Shown here in pieces: positions 40,676 to 47,926 of a stretch of DNA of 64,000 nt (positions are counted from its first letter, which is position 1; every line of letters starts with the position of its first letter). The DNA lies in NCBI GenBank assembly GCA_963728125.1, contig CAVSIZ010000001.1:62001-126000 (forward strand), in the 5' to 3' direction. A program made the translations under genes and the position numbers. Source of the DNA: CAWDCV01 sp963728125 (GTDB lineage: Bacteria > Actinomycetota > Actinomycetes > CAWDCV01). The notes below the pieces were generated by a model. That model saw only the letters and a program-made list of their open reading frames with translations. It was not told where the DNA came from and ran no database searches.

Positions 40676-41218
40676 CTACCCGCGAAGGCCCTCACCGAAA
40701 GAAAAGTCACGCTCCGGGCGCCACACGCCGTCACGACCGTGCTCGTACAGACTGAACCCGTCGACGGTAAACGTGGCGTCGTAGTCCTCCAGGGCGCGGC
40801 ACGCCGCGTCGAGTCGCTCGTCCGGCAGGTCATGGGCGATGGTGACGTGCGGGTGGTAGTTGAAGCGCAGTTCGCGATCCAACGGTCCCGAGCGAATCTG
40901 CTTCTCCAGGCGCTCGCAGTCGCTGATGCCTTCCGCAACGGCGACGAACACGACGGGCGACACCGGCCGGAACGACGCGGTTCCTCGAAGGTGGAGCGAA
41001 AACGGCAGCTCCCCCTCGGCGATTCTCAGCAGGTGCTTCTCGAGGGCGCCACAGTCCGGGACCTCGGTCGGCGGAAGCAGGGTCACATGGCTGGGAATCG
41101 CGCCCGCGAGCGGGTCGCCGAAGTGCTCGCGCCAGCGTTGCAGCTCCTGGCCGAATGGCTCGGGGATCGCGATCGCGACCCCGATGGTTCGTGACCGGGG
41201 CTTGTCGGGCTTGTCCAC
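40676..41218 (-). CDS. 2'-5' RNA ligase/phosphodiesterase family protein
   Basis: 180 residues of the 2H phosphoesterase superfamily. Two HxT motifs, HVTLLPPTEV and HPHVTIAHDLPDE, are spaced as in LigT/YjcG proteins, with the RFNY strand before the second. The family cleaves or seals 2'-5' and cyclic phosphodiesters in RNA or nucleotides; true substrates are mostly unknown. GTG 41218 is 8 nt from the trpS stop, so it is in the trpS operon. Confidence 0.88.
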   Translation of the reverse strand: MDKPDKPRSRTIGVAIAIPEPFGQELQRWREHFGDPLAGAIPSHVTLLPPTEVPDCGALEKHLLRIAEGELPFSLHLRGTASFRPVSPVVFVAVAEGISDCERLEKQIRSGPLDRELRFNYHPHVTIAHDLPDERLDAACRALEDYDATFTVDGFSLYEHGRDGVWRPERDFSFGEGLRG

Positions 41219-41225
41219 CGGCGCC

Positions 41226-42239
41226 TCAGCGGCCGGCCGGGACGAAGCCGATGCGGTCGTAGACGGTGGCGAGCGTCTTCTCAGCGACGCTGCGCGCTCG
41301 CTCGGCACCGTGTGCAAGGACGTCGGCGAGGCGACCCGGTGATTCGAGCCACTCGCTGGTGCGATCGCGGATCGGTGTCACCAGGTCGACGATCACGTCG
41401 GCGAGGTCCTTCTTGAGGTCGCCGTAGCCGTGACCGGCATACGCGTCCCGCAGGTCATCCATGCTGCGGCCGGTCACGCCGGCGTAGATGGTGAGGAGGT
41501 TGCTGATGCCTGGCTTGTTCTCAGGGTCGAAGACGATCTCGCGGCCGGTGTCGGTCACCGCAGACCGGATCTTCTTGGCGCTCGCCGCAGGTTGGTCGAG
41601 CAACTCCACGATGCCCGATGGCGACGATGCCGACTTGCTCATCTTCGCCGTGGGCTCTTGCAGGTCTCCGATGCGTCCGGTCGACCGCACGATGTAGGCG
41701 TCGGGCACCACGAACGTGTCACCGAAGCGGCGGTTGAAGCGGCGGGCGAGATCGCGAGTCAGCTCAAGATGCTGACGCTGGTCCTCGCCGACGGGCACCT
41801 GGTCCGCCTCGTAGATGAGGATGTCGGCGGCCTGCAGCACCGGATAGGTGAACAGGCCCACCGTCGTACTGTCGCTGCCCTGCCGCTGCGACTTGTCCTT
41901 GAATTGCGTCATCCGAGCTGCTTCGCCGAAACCGGTGATGCAGCCGAGCACCCACTCGAGCTGCGTGTGCTCGGGGACGTGGCTCTGCACGAAGAGCGTG
42001 CATCGCTGCGGATCGAGACCGAGCGCAAGCAGCTGAGCCGCCGAGACCAGTGTCCGCCGGCGCAGCACCTCCGGCTCCCAGCCGGCTGTCAGCGCATGCA
42101 AGTCGACGACGCAGTAGAACGCATCGTGGGTGTCCTGCAGGGCCACCCACTGCCGGATCGCGCCCAGGTAGTTCCCGAGATGGAACGAGTCGGCCGTCGG
42201 CTGGATACCCGACAGCACTCGGGGGCGTGAAGCGGACAT
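41226..42239 (-). CDS. trpS: Tryptophanyl-tRNA synthetase
   Basis: 337 residues, a class I synthetase. HIGH-like motif SFHLGNYLGAIRQW, tryptophan pocket residues in FYCVVDLHALTAG and QAADILIYEADQVPVGEDQRQHLELTRDLA, and the KMSKS loop as KMSKSASSPSG. It charges tRNA-Trp. ATG 42239 gives the standard MSASRPRVLSGIQPT start; a longer frame adds eight residues. The upstream sequence is AT-rich with GACACAAT just before the start, a likely -10 region. I see no T-box or attenuator. Confidence 0.97.
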   Translation of the reverse strand: MSASRPRVLSGIQPTADSFHLGNYLGAIRQWVALQDTHDAFYCVVDLHALTAGWEPEVLRRRTLVSAAQLLALGLDPQRCTLFVQSHVPEHTQLEWVLGCITGFGEAARMTQFKDKSQRQGSDSTTVGLFTYPVLQAADILIYEADQVPVGEDQRQHLELTRDLARRFNRRFGDTFVVPDAYIVRSTGRIGDLQEPTAKMSKSASSPSGIVELLDQPAASAKKIRSAVTDTGREIVFDPENKPGISNLLTIYAGVTGRSMDDLRDAYAGHGYGDLKKDLADVIVDLVTPIRDRTSEWLESPGRLADVLAHGAERARSVAEKTLATVYDRIGFVPAGR

Positions 42240-42286
42240 GGAGAAACATTGTGTCAAATACAACGCAATCGGGGGCAGGAAGCGCG

Positions 42287-43660
42287 TCAGCCCGCTGCTT
42301 CTGCCGCGCGTGTCGGTGGCTTCGGCGTATCTGCCGACGGTTCGCTGGCGGCCGCGGGTACGTCCGGCGGTACGTCAACGGGGGCTGGCGTGGGCGCGAC
42401 GCGCAGTCGCGCGATGCGGCGACCGTCGAGCTCGAGCACGCTGATGCGGCTGCCACCGACGTCGACGGTCTCCCCCGGCTGCGGGAGATGCCCGAGCCGC
42501 TGGACGACGAAGCCGGCCACGGTCTCGTACGGGCCCTCGGGCAGGACCAGGCCGGTCTCTTCCGCGAAGTCCTCGATGTTGAGCAAGCCGTCGACTTCGA
42601 CGATGCCGCCGACGAGCCGCCGGGCCGGCTCGATACCGGGGTCGTACTCGTCGCGGATGTCCCCGACGAGCTCTTCGACCAGGTCCTCGAGCGTGACGAT
42701 GCCGGCCGTGCCGCCGTACTCGTCGACCACGATCGCGAGATGGGCGCCGTCGCGGCGCATTTCCGACAGCGACGGCAGCACGCGCTTGGTGTCGGGGAGG
42801 CGGATCACCTGCCGGGCCAGCTCGCCTACCCGCATCGAGCGGTTGACGACGGTCGGGTCGAGGAGGTCGCGCACGTGGACGAACCCGACCACGTCGTCCT
42901 GGTTGTTGCGCACGACCGGATAGCGCGAGTGCGGGTGGGTGCTCACCCAGGTCGCCGCGCGAAACACCGGCATCTCGTGGTCGAGGAAGTCGACCTCGGT
43001 CCGGGGAATCATCACCTCGCGCAACTGCCGGTCGCCAGCAGCGAACACGTCCTCGATGAGCCGGCGCTCGTCCGGCTCGAGTCCTTCATTGGCCGCAACC
43101 AGGTCGCGCAGCTCCTCCTCGGTGATGACGTCACGCTGGGCTCGCGGATCGCCGCCAAGCAGGCGTACGAGGGCGTCGGCATTGCGACCGAGCAGCCAGA
43201 TCACCGGCCGGGACAGCCGCGCAATCCGGTCGATGAAGCCAGCGAGCAGGAGTGCCGTCCTCTCCGCACGCTGCAGGGCCAGCCGCTTGGGGACCAACTC
43301 GCCCAGCAGGATGGACGCGTACGAGATGGCGGCGGTGATGACGACCAAAGCGACGATGGGGGCAACGCTTTCGCTCAACCCCCAGCGCTCGAGGAGCGGG
43401 GTGAGGTCGTCCGCGAGCGTGGCCCCGCCGAACGCCGCAGACAGGAAGCCCATCAGCGTGACGCCGATCTGCACCGCGGACAGGAACCGGTTGGGGTCCT
43501 CGGCGAGCCGGGCGACGGTGGCACCACGCCTACCCCGGTAGCGCAGCTGGCGGACCTGGCTCTCGCGAAGCGACACCAGTGCGATTTCGGCGCCGGCGAA
43601 CACTCCGCCGATGAGGACGAACACCAGGACCAGAGCGATGTTGGTCAGCACCTCGCCCAC
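42287..43660 (-). CDS. CNNM/CorC-type transporter (HlyC family, DUF21 plus CBS pair)
   Basis: 457 residues. DUF21 membrane domain (1-190) with GGVFAGAEIALVSLRESQVRQL, FLSAVQIGVTLMGFLSAAFGG and LGELVPKRLAL; two CBS domains (about 205-330) with MIPRTEVDFLDHEMPV and HLAIVVDEYGGTAGIVTLEDLVEELVGDI; and the CorC/HlyC C-terminal domain (GIVEVDGLLNIEDFAEETG). These proteins are linked to magnesium or cobalt efflux and to nucleotide sensing by CBS. The C-terminal tail is Pro-rich. Start GTG 43660, 6 nt after TAGACT on minus. Confidence 0.93.
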   Translation of the reverse strand: MGEVLTNIALVLVFVLIGGVFAGAEIALVSLRESQVRQLRYRGRRGATVARLAEDPNRFLSAVQIGVTLMGFLSAAFGGATLADDLTPLLERWGLSESVAPIVALVVITAAISYASILLGELVPKRLALQRAERTALLLAGFIDRIARLSRPVIWLLGRNADALVRLLGGDPRAQRDVITEEELRDLVAANEGLEPDERRLIEDVFAAGDRQLREVMIPRTEVDFLDHEMPVFRAATWVSTHPHSRYPVVRNNQDDVVGFVHVRDLLDPTVVNRSMRVGELARQVIRLPDTKRVLPSLSEMRRDGAHLAIVVDEYGGTAGIVTLEDLVEELVGDIRDEYDPGIEPARRLVGGIVEVDGLLNIEDFAEETGLVLPEGPYETVAGFVVQRLGHLPQPGETVDVGGSRISVLELDGRRIARLRVAPTPAPVDVPPDVPAAASEPSADTPKPPTRAAEAAG

Positions 43661-43666
43661 CAGCCC

Positions 43667-43672
43667 AGTCTA
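43667..43672 (-). promoter_or_regulatory. -10 box for leaderless CNNM gene
   Basis: TAGACT on minus ends 6 nt before GTG 43660; a 50-bp palindrome lies 20 nt further upstream. Confidence 0.55.
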
Positions 43673-43691
43673 CGAGCGTCCGATCAGCGAC

Positions 43692-43741
43692 CTCGTGTCA
43701 GAGGCTCGCGCGGCTATGACCGCGCCACGTTCTGACACGAG
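43692..43741. repeat. 50-bp palindromic element, copy 2
   Basis: Arms 43692-43702 (CTCGTGTCAGA) and 43731-43741 are exact; the centre CGCGG-CTATGA-CCGCG is itself a hairpin. Same length and same ends as 28478-28527 in the opposite direction. Confidence 0.9.
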
Positions 43742-43744
43742 ATC

Positions 43745-44335
43745 TCAGCCGACCTGGACGGTCACCTCGTTGGAGAGGATCAGCTGGCCGTCCGGGCCAG
43801 GGGTCGCGATGCGGAAGCCGTTGGCGCCGACCCGCGCCGTCTGGATGCCGATGGCAAACGTCCCGTCCTCGTTCGGTTCGCTGACGATCGGCTCGTCTTC
43901 GGGGAAGCCTTCCCAGTCGCCTTCGTCGAGCCGGCGCTGCACCTGGAGCTGCTCACCACCACTTCCCCCGCTCACCTGGCCGGTGAGCTCGAAGCGGTTG
44001 TTCGCGGTCGCACTTTCCGGCGCCGTCAGCTCGATGGTCACCGAGGAAACGGGCGGTGCAGTCGGCGACGGCGTAGGAGTGCTCAGGGGCGCTGTCGTGG
44101 CTGGCGCGCCACTGGGATCGGTCCCGTCGGGTGCGGTGGCCGCGCCGATCGCGACGCCGACGACCGCAGCCAGCACCACGACGACGACAGCGAGCCCCCC
44201 GAATGCTCGCGGCGTCACTGGTCGCGCTCGCCCCCTCGCTCGTTCCTCGCTCGGCCGCTCGCACGCCTCCTCAATGCTCGCGGCGTCACTGGTCGCGCTC
44301 TCCCCTCGCTCGGCTGCCGGGCTGCCCGGTGTCAT
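43745..44335 (-). CDS. Membrane-anchored exported protein of unknown function, repeat-built N-terminus
   Basis: 196 residues if translated from ATG 44335, which overlaps the mdh stop (TGATG) and is thus coupled. A cytosolic N-terminus of about 38 residues is encoded by two copies of a dispersed repeat read in different frames (AAERGESATSDAASIEE, then PSEERARGRARPVTPRA). A membrane helix follows (GGLAVVVVVLAAVVGVAIGAATA), then a Thr/Pro-rich linker and a beta-rich outer domain of about 100 residues (SSVTIELTAPESATANNRFELTGQVSGG ... GPDGQLILSNEVTVQVG), probably Ig-like. A shorter product from GTG 44218 would start exactly at the repeat end. Function unknown. Confidence 0.65.
   Translation of the reverse strand: MTPGSPAAERGESATSDAASIEEACERPSEERARGRARPVTPRAFGGLAVVVVVLAAVVGVAIGAATAPDGTDPSGAPATTAPLSTPTPSPTAPPVSSVTIELTAPESATANNRFELTGQVSGGSGGEQLQVQRRLDEGDWEGFPEDEPIVSEPNEDGTFAIGIQTARVGANGFRIATPGPDGQLILSNEVTVQVG
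44202..44300. repeat. Tandem pair of dispersed-repeat ends inside a coding region
   Basis: Twenty-eight identical bases occur at 44202-44229 and 44273-44300, a 71-nt period. Each contains CACTGGTCGCGCTC, the same end sequence seen at 46.5 and 54.8 kb; the first copy continues into CCTCGCTCGTTCCTCGCTCG. Confidence 0.9.
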
Positions 44336-45294
44336 CAGAGGCTGTCGACGTCCGCTTGCTTGGCGCGTACGGCCTCGGCGGCCTGCTGCAGCGCCGCCCG
44401 CTCGTCGTCGGTGAGGTCGCGCTCGACGATGCGGCGGACGCCCTCCGCACCGATCTCGGCCTCCACACCGAGGTAGACGCCGGAGATGCCGTACTCGCCG
44501 TCCACCCACGCGCACACGGGCAGGACGGTCCCCGAGTCCTCAGCAACGGCGCGTGCCATCCGGGCGGCCGCCGCCGACGGGGCGTAGTAGGCCGAACCGG
44601 TCTTGAGCAGGGCGACGACTTCAGCACCCCCATTGCGGGTACGCGTCACCAGCTCCTCAACGGTGTCGGAGTCGAGCAGTTCGCTCAGCGGACGCTCGAC
44701 ACCGTCAACCTCGATCACGCACGCGCTCGGCACGGGGACCATGGTGTCGCCGTGGCTGCCGAGCGTCAGCGTGCGTACCGAGCGAACGGGGACGTCGAGC
44801 TTCTCGGCGACGAAGTACGTGAACCGGGCCGTGTCGAGCATGCCGGCCTGCCCCATTACGCGGTTCTTGGGAAAGCCGGAGACGTTCGACGCCAGCGCCG
44901 TCATCTCGTCGAGCGGATTGGACACCACGATGAGCACCGCGTCGGGCGAGTGCTTGACGATGTTGTCGGTCACCTCGCGGACGATGCGCGCGTTGGTCTC
45001 GAGCAGGTCCATCCGACTCATGCCTGGCTTGCGCGGCAGGCCGGCGGTGATGATGACGATCCCCGAGTCGGCCGTCGCTTCGTACCCGTCAGGACCCTTC
45101 GTCGTCTGCCCGACCACGGCGGTCTCGTAGCCCTCGATGGGCCGGGTCTGGTTGAGGTCGAGCGCGATCCCCTCGGGCCGGCCCTCGATGACGTCGGTGA
45201 GGACGACAGTGTCGAAGATGTCGTACTCCGCGAGTCGCTGCGCCGTGGTCGAGCCGTAGAAGCCGGCTCCGACCACGGTCACCTTGCTCGGCAT
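44335..45294 (-). CDS. mdh: Malate dehydrogenase (LDH-like type)
   Basis: 319 residues. NAD site VVGAGFYGSTTAQRL, active-site loop TAGLPRKPGMSRMDLL (arginines for dicarboxylate binding), VVSNPLDEMTALA, GQAGMLDTARF and catalytic His in LGSHGDTMVP. The Arg in the mobile loop supports malate over lactate. It oxidises malate to oxaloacetate with NAD. ATG 45294 overlaps the icd stop (TGATG), so Icd and Mdh are made together. The downstream membrane protein gene is coupled in the same way. Confidence 0.95.
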   Translation of the reverse strand: MPSKVTVVGAGFYGSTTAQRLAEYDIFDTVVLTDVIEGRPEGIALDLNQTRPIEGYETAVVGQTTKGPDGYEATADSGIVIITAGLPRKPGMSRMDLLETNARIVREVTDNIVKHSPDAVLIVVSNPLDEMTALASNVSGFPKNRVMGQAGMLDTARFTYFVAEKLDVPVRSVRTLTLGSHGDTMVPVPSACVIEVDGVERPLSELLDSDTVEELVTRTRNGGAEVVALLKTGSAYYAPSAAAARMARAVAEDSGTVLPVCAWVDGEYGISGVYLGVEAEIGAEGVRRIVERDLTDDERAALQQAAEAVRAKQADVDSL

Positions 45295-46511
45295 CAGCTC
45301 TCCATCTTTCGCTGCAGGTTGTCATTCAGTGCGCCGAGGAACTCCTCGGTGGTCAGCCACTCCTGATCTGGACCGATGAGGAGGGCCAAGTCCTTGGTCA
45401 TCTTCCCGTCCTCGACAGTCTCCACACAGACCTGCTCGAGCGCCTCGGCGAATGCCGTGACCTCCGGCGTGCCGTCGAGCTTGCCGCGGTGCCCGAGCCC
45501 TTGAGTCCACGCGAAGATCGACGCGATGGGATTGGTCGATGTGGGCTTGCCCTGCTGGTGCTGGCGGTAATGCCGGGTCACCGTGCCATGAGCGGCCTCC
45601 GCCTCAACCGTGCGGCCATCCGGCGTCATCAGCACCGACGTCATCAGCCCGAGCGAGCCGAAGCCCTGGGCGACCACGTCGGACTCGACGTCACCGTCGT
45701 AGTTCTTGCACGCCCAGACGTAGCCGCCCTCCCACTTCAGCGCGGCGGCCACCATGTCGTCGATGAGCCGGTGCTCGTAGGTCAGCCCGGCCTGCTCGAA
45801 GTCGGCCTTGAATTCTGTCTCGTACATCTCGGCGAAGATGTCCTTGAACCGACCGTCGTACGCCTTGAGGATTGTGTTCTTGGTCGACAGGTAGAGCGGG
45901 TAGCCGCGGTCAAGCGCGTAGCGGAACGAGGCCCGCGCGAAGTCGCGGATCGAGTCGTCGAAGTTGTACATGCCGAGCGCGACGCCGGAGCCGGGGAAGT
46001 CGGCGACCTCGAACTCCATCGGCTCGCCGCCGTCAGCCGGCGTGAACGCGATGGTCACGGTGCCGGGGCCCGGCACCACGAAGTCGGTCGCCTTGTACTG
46101 GTCGCCGTGCGCGTGCCGCCCGATGATGATCGGCTTGGTCCAGCCGGGCACCAGCCGCGGCACGTTGCTGATGATGATCGGCTCGCGGAAGATGACGCCG
46201 CCGAGGATGTTGCGGATCGTCCCGTTGGGCGAACGCCACATCTTCTTCAGGCCGAACTCCTCGACCCGCGCCTCGTCAGGCGTGATCGTGGCGCACTTGA
46301 CGCCGACGCCGTGCTCCTTGATGGCGTACGCGGCGTCGACTGTTACCTGATCGTCGGTCTGGTCACGGTTCTGGATGGACAGGTCGAAGTACCGCAGGTC
46401 GACGTCGAGGTAGGGCAGGATCAGCCGTTCCTTGATGAACGCCCAGAGGATTCGGGTCATCTCGTCGCCGTCGAGCTCGACGATGGGGTTCTCGACTTTG
46501 ATCGGAGTCAT
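45294..46511 (-). CDS. icd: Isocitrate dehydrogenase, NADP-dependent (type II)
   Basis: 405 residues, the homodimeric eukaryote-like form common in actinobacteria: VENPIVELDGDEMTRILWAFIKERLI at the start, CATITPDEARVEEFGLKKMWRSPNGTIRNILGG, LYLSTKNTILKAYDGRFKDIF, VACKNYDGDVESD and EAAHGTVTRHYRQHQQG. Converts isocitrate to 2-oxoglutarate. The ATG at 46511 is the last three bases-but-three of a dispersed repeat (46507-46562), so this repeat forms its start-codon context; no ordinary ribosome site is visible at normal spacing. Confidence 0.96.
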   Translation of the reverse strand: MTPIKVENPIVELDGDEMTRILWAFIKERLILPYLDVDLRYFDLSIQNRDQTDDQVTVDAAYAIKEHGVGVKCATITPDEARVEEFGLKKMWRSPNGTIRNILGGVIFREPIIISNVPRLVPGWTKPIIIGRHAHGDQYKATDFVVPGPGTVTIAFTPADGGEPMEFEVADFPGSGVALGMYNFDDSIRDFARASFRYALDRGYPLYLSTKNTILKAYDGRFKDIFAEMYETEFKADFEQAGLTYEHRLIDDMVAAALKWEGGYVWACKNYDGDVESDVVAQGFGSLGLMTSVLMTPDGRTVEAEAAHGTVTRHYRQHQQGKPTSTNPIASIFAWTQGLGHRGKLDGTPEVTAFAEALEQVCVETVEDGKMTKDLALLIGPDQEWLTTEEFLGALNDNLQRKMES

Positions 46512-46562
46512 TGGTCGCGCTCGCCTTCTCGCTCGTTCCTCGTTCGGCGGCTCGGCTGCTCC
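46507..46562. repeat. Dispersed 56-bp repeat, copy containing the icd start codon
   Basis: Begins GTCATTGGTCGCGCTCGCC and ends GGCTCGGCTGCTCC. It aligns without gaps to 54773-54828 with only a handful of differences. The minus-strand ATG of icd lies in its first five bases. Confidence 0.9.
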
Positions 46563-46627
46563 ATGACGCGGCCCTTCCTACTCGCAGCTTCCTCGCGACG
46601 TCGTCCCCGGCTCCGGCAGGCTATCCC

Positions 46628-46948
46628 TCAATCCGGGGGCGGGACGACGACCGACAGGGCGACGAGGACAACGCCAAGCAGGGCCGTCGCGACGATGTCG
46701 AACCCGCGACTTCGTACGGCCAGTAGTCCCACGACCCGAGCCGGCAGCACGGCGCGAAGCACTGCGGCGAGTATGAGGGCGGCACCCAGCACCACACAGC
46801 CGCGCTTCACGTGGTTGGTCGCGACGAGCGTCATGGCCACGGCGGCAACGAGCAGGACGAGGACGAACGGCCACTCGCCGAAGCGTCTCGGCCGCGCTCG
46901 GGGCGCGACGGCTGGCGGCCGCGGTTTGGTCCCGCGATCGGCAGCCAT
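46628..46948 (-). CDS. DUF3017 small membrane protein
   Basis: 106 residues with a basic cytosolic start (RPPAVAPRARPRRFGEW) and three membrane helices (FVLVLLVAAVAMTLVA, VVLGAALILAAVLRAV, DIVATALLGVVLVALSVV). The middle RAVLPARVVGLLAVRSRGFD is the DUF3017 signature. The family is actinobacterial and is commonly next to folD, as here: its ATG overlaps the folD stop by one base. Function unknown. Confidence 0.85.
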   Translation of the reverse strand: MAADRGTKPRPPAVAPRARPRRFGEWPFVLVLLVAAVAMTLVATNHVKRGCVVLGAALILAAVLRAVLPARVVGLLAVRSRGFDIVATALLGVVLVALSVVVPPPD

Positions 46949-47802
46949 TACTGCTTTTCCGCCGCTTCGACGACGTTAGTCAGCAGCATCGCCCGCGTCA
47001 TGGGGCCGACCCCGCCGGGGATGGGCGCGATCCAGCTTGCGACCTCAGCGGCGCTCGGATGGACGTCGCCGACCAGGCCCTCGTCGGTACGAGTAATGCC
47101 AACGTCGACAAGGACCGCCCCCGGCTTGACGTCATCGGCGGTGATGAAGCCCGGTGTGCCCGCGGCGGCGATGACGATGTCGGCGCGGCGCAGGTGGGCC
47201 GCAAGGTCCTTGGTGCCGGTGTGGCACTGCGTCACGGTGGCGTTCTCCGTACGGCGAGTCAGCAACAGCGCCAGCGACCGGCCAACGGTGATGCCGCGGC
47301 CAACGAGGACGACGTCGGCACCGTCGATGCGGATGTCGTAGCGCCGCAGCAGCTCGACGATGCCGCGCGGCGTTGCCTGCAGTGGCGCAGGTTGTCCCAG
47401 GACCAGCCGGCCGAGGTTGACCGGGTGCAGACCGTCCGCGTCCTTGACCGGATCGACAAGCTCGATGACGGCCAGCGGATCGAGACCACCGGGAAGCGGC
47501 AGCTGGACGAGGAACCCGGTGCAGGTCGGGTCGGCGTTGAGTTCCGCGACGACGTCCTCGACCTGCTGCTGCGACGCGGTGGCGGGCAGCTCGCGCTGGA
47601 TGCTGTGGATGCCGACGGCGGCGCAGTCGCGGTGCTTGCCGGCGACGTAGGCGCGGCTGCCCGGGTCGTCGCCGACCAGCAGGGTGCCGAGGCCCGGCGT
47701 TCGGCCGGCGTCGGTGAGCGCGGCGACGCGAGCGGTGAGGTCGGCCTTGATGTCGGCCGCCACCGCCCGCCCGTCCAGAATCCGCGCCGTCACGCTCTTC
47801 AT
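46948..47802 (-). CDS. folD: Methylenetetrahydrofolate dehydrogenase/cyclohydrolase
   Basis: 284 residues. Tyr52 and Lys56 (YVAGKHRDC) are the catalytic pair, with GFLVQLPLPGGLD, DPVKDADGLHPVNLGRLVLG, ATPRGIVELLRRYDI and the NADP loop VVLVGRGITVGRSLALLL. It interconverts 5,10-methylene- and 10-formyl-THF, giving the formyl donor used by PurH and PurN, whose genes lie just upstream on the same strand. Start ATG 47802; GTG three codons later is also possible. Confidence 0.95.
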   Translation of the reverse strand: MKSVTARILDGRAVAADIKADLTARVAALTDAGRTPGLGTLLVGDDPGSRAYVAGKHRDCAAVGIHSIQRELPATASQQQVEDVVAELNADPTCTGFLVQLPLPGGLDPLAVIELVDPVKDADGLHPVNLGRLVLGQPAPLQATPRGIVELLRRYDIRIDGADVVLVGRGITVGRSLALLLTRRTENATVTQCHTGTKDLAAHLRRADIVIAAAGTPGFITADDVKPGAVLVDVGITRTDEGLVGDVHPSAAEVASWIAPIPGGVGPMTRAMLLTNVVEAAEKQ

Positions 47803-47827
47803 CCTGACACCCGGACGCCTCCCCCTT

Positions 47828-47895
47828 CGAAAGGATCATGGGCTTACGGCAACGACACGCCGGCAACTGCTTGCCGTAGGCCCATGATCCTTTCG
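47828..47895. repeat. Very long intergenic palindrome (25-bp arms) between purH and folD
   Basis: Arms 47828-47852 and 47871-47895 pair along 25 bp with one T-G wobble (both contain GGATCATGGGC), around an 18-nt loop. It follows the purH stop by 31 nt on minus. No U-tract. It could terminate or process the purH message, or be a member of the palindromic element class. Confidence 0.9.
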
Positions 47896-47926
47896 GTAGG
47901 GAGGCGAGGCGGGGGTCGGGCCCAGG

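Noticed and set aside
42240..42290. T-box or attenuator before trpS
   Set aside because: The gap between the CNNM stop and trpS start is under 50 nt, too short for a T-box; no tryptophan-rich leader peptide seen.
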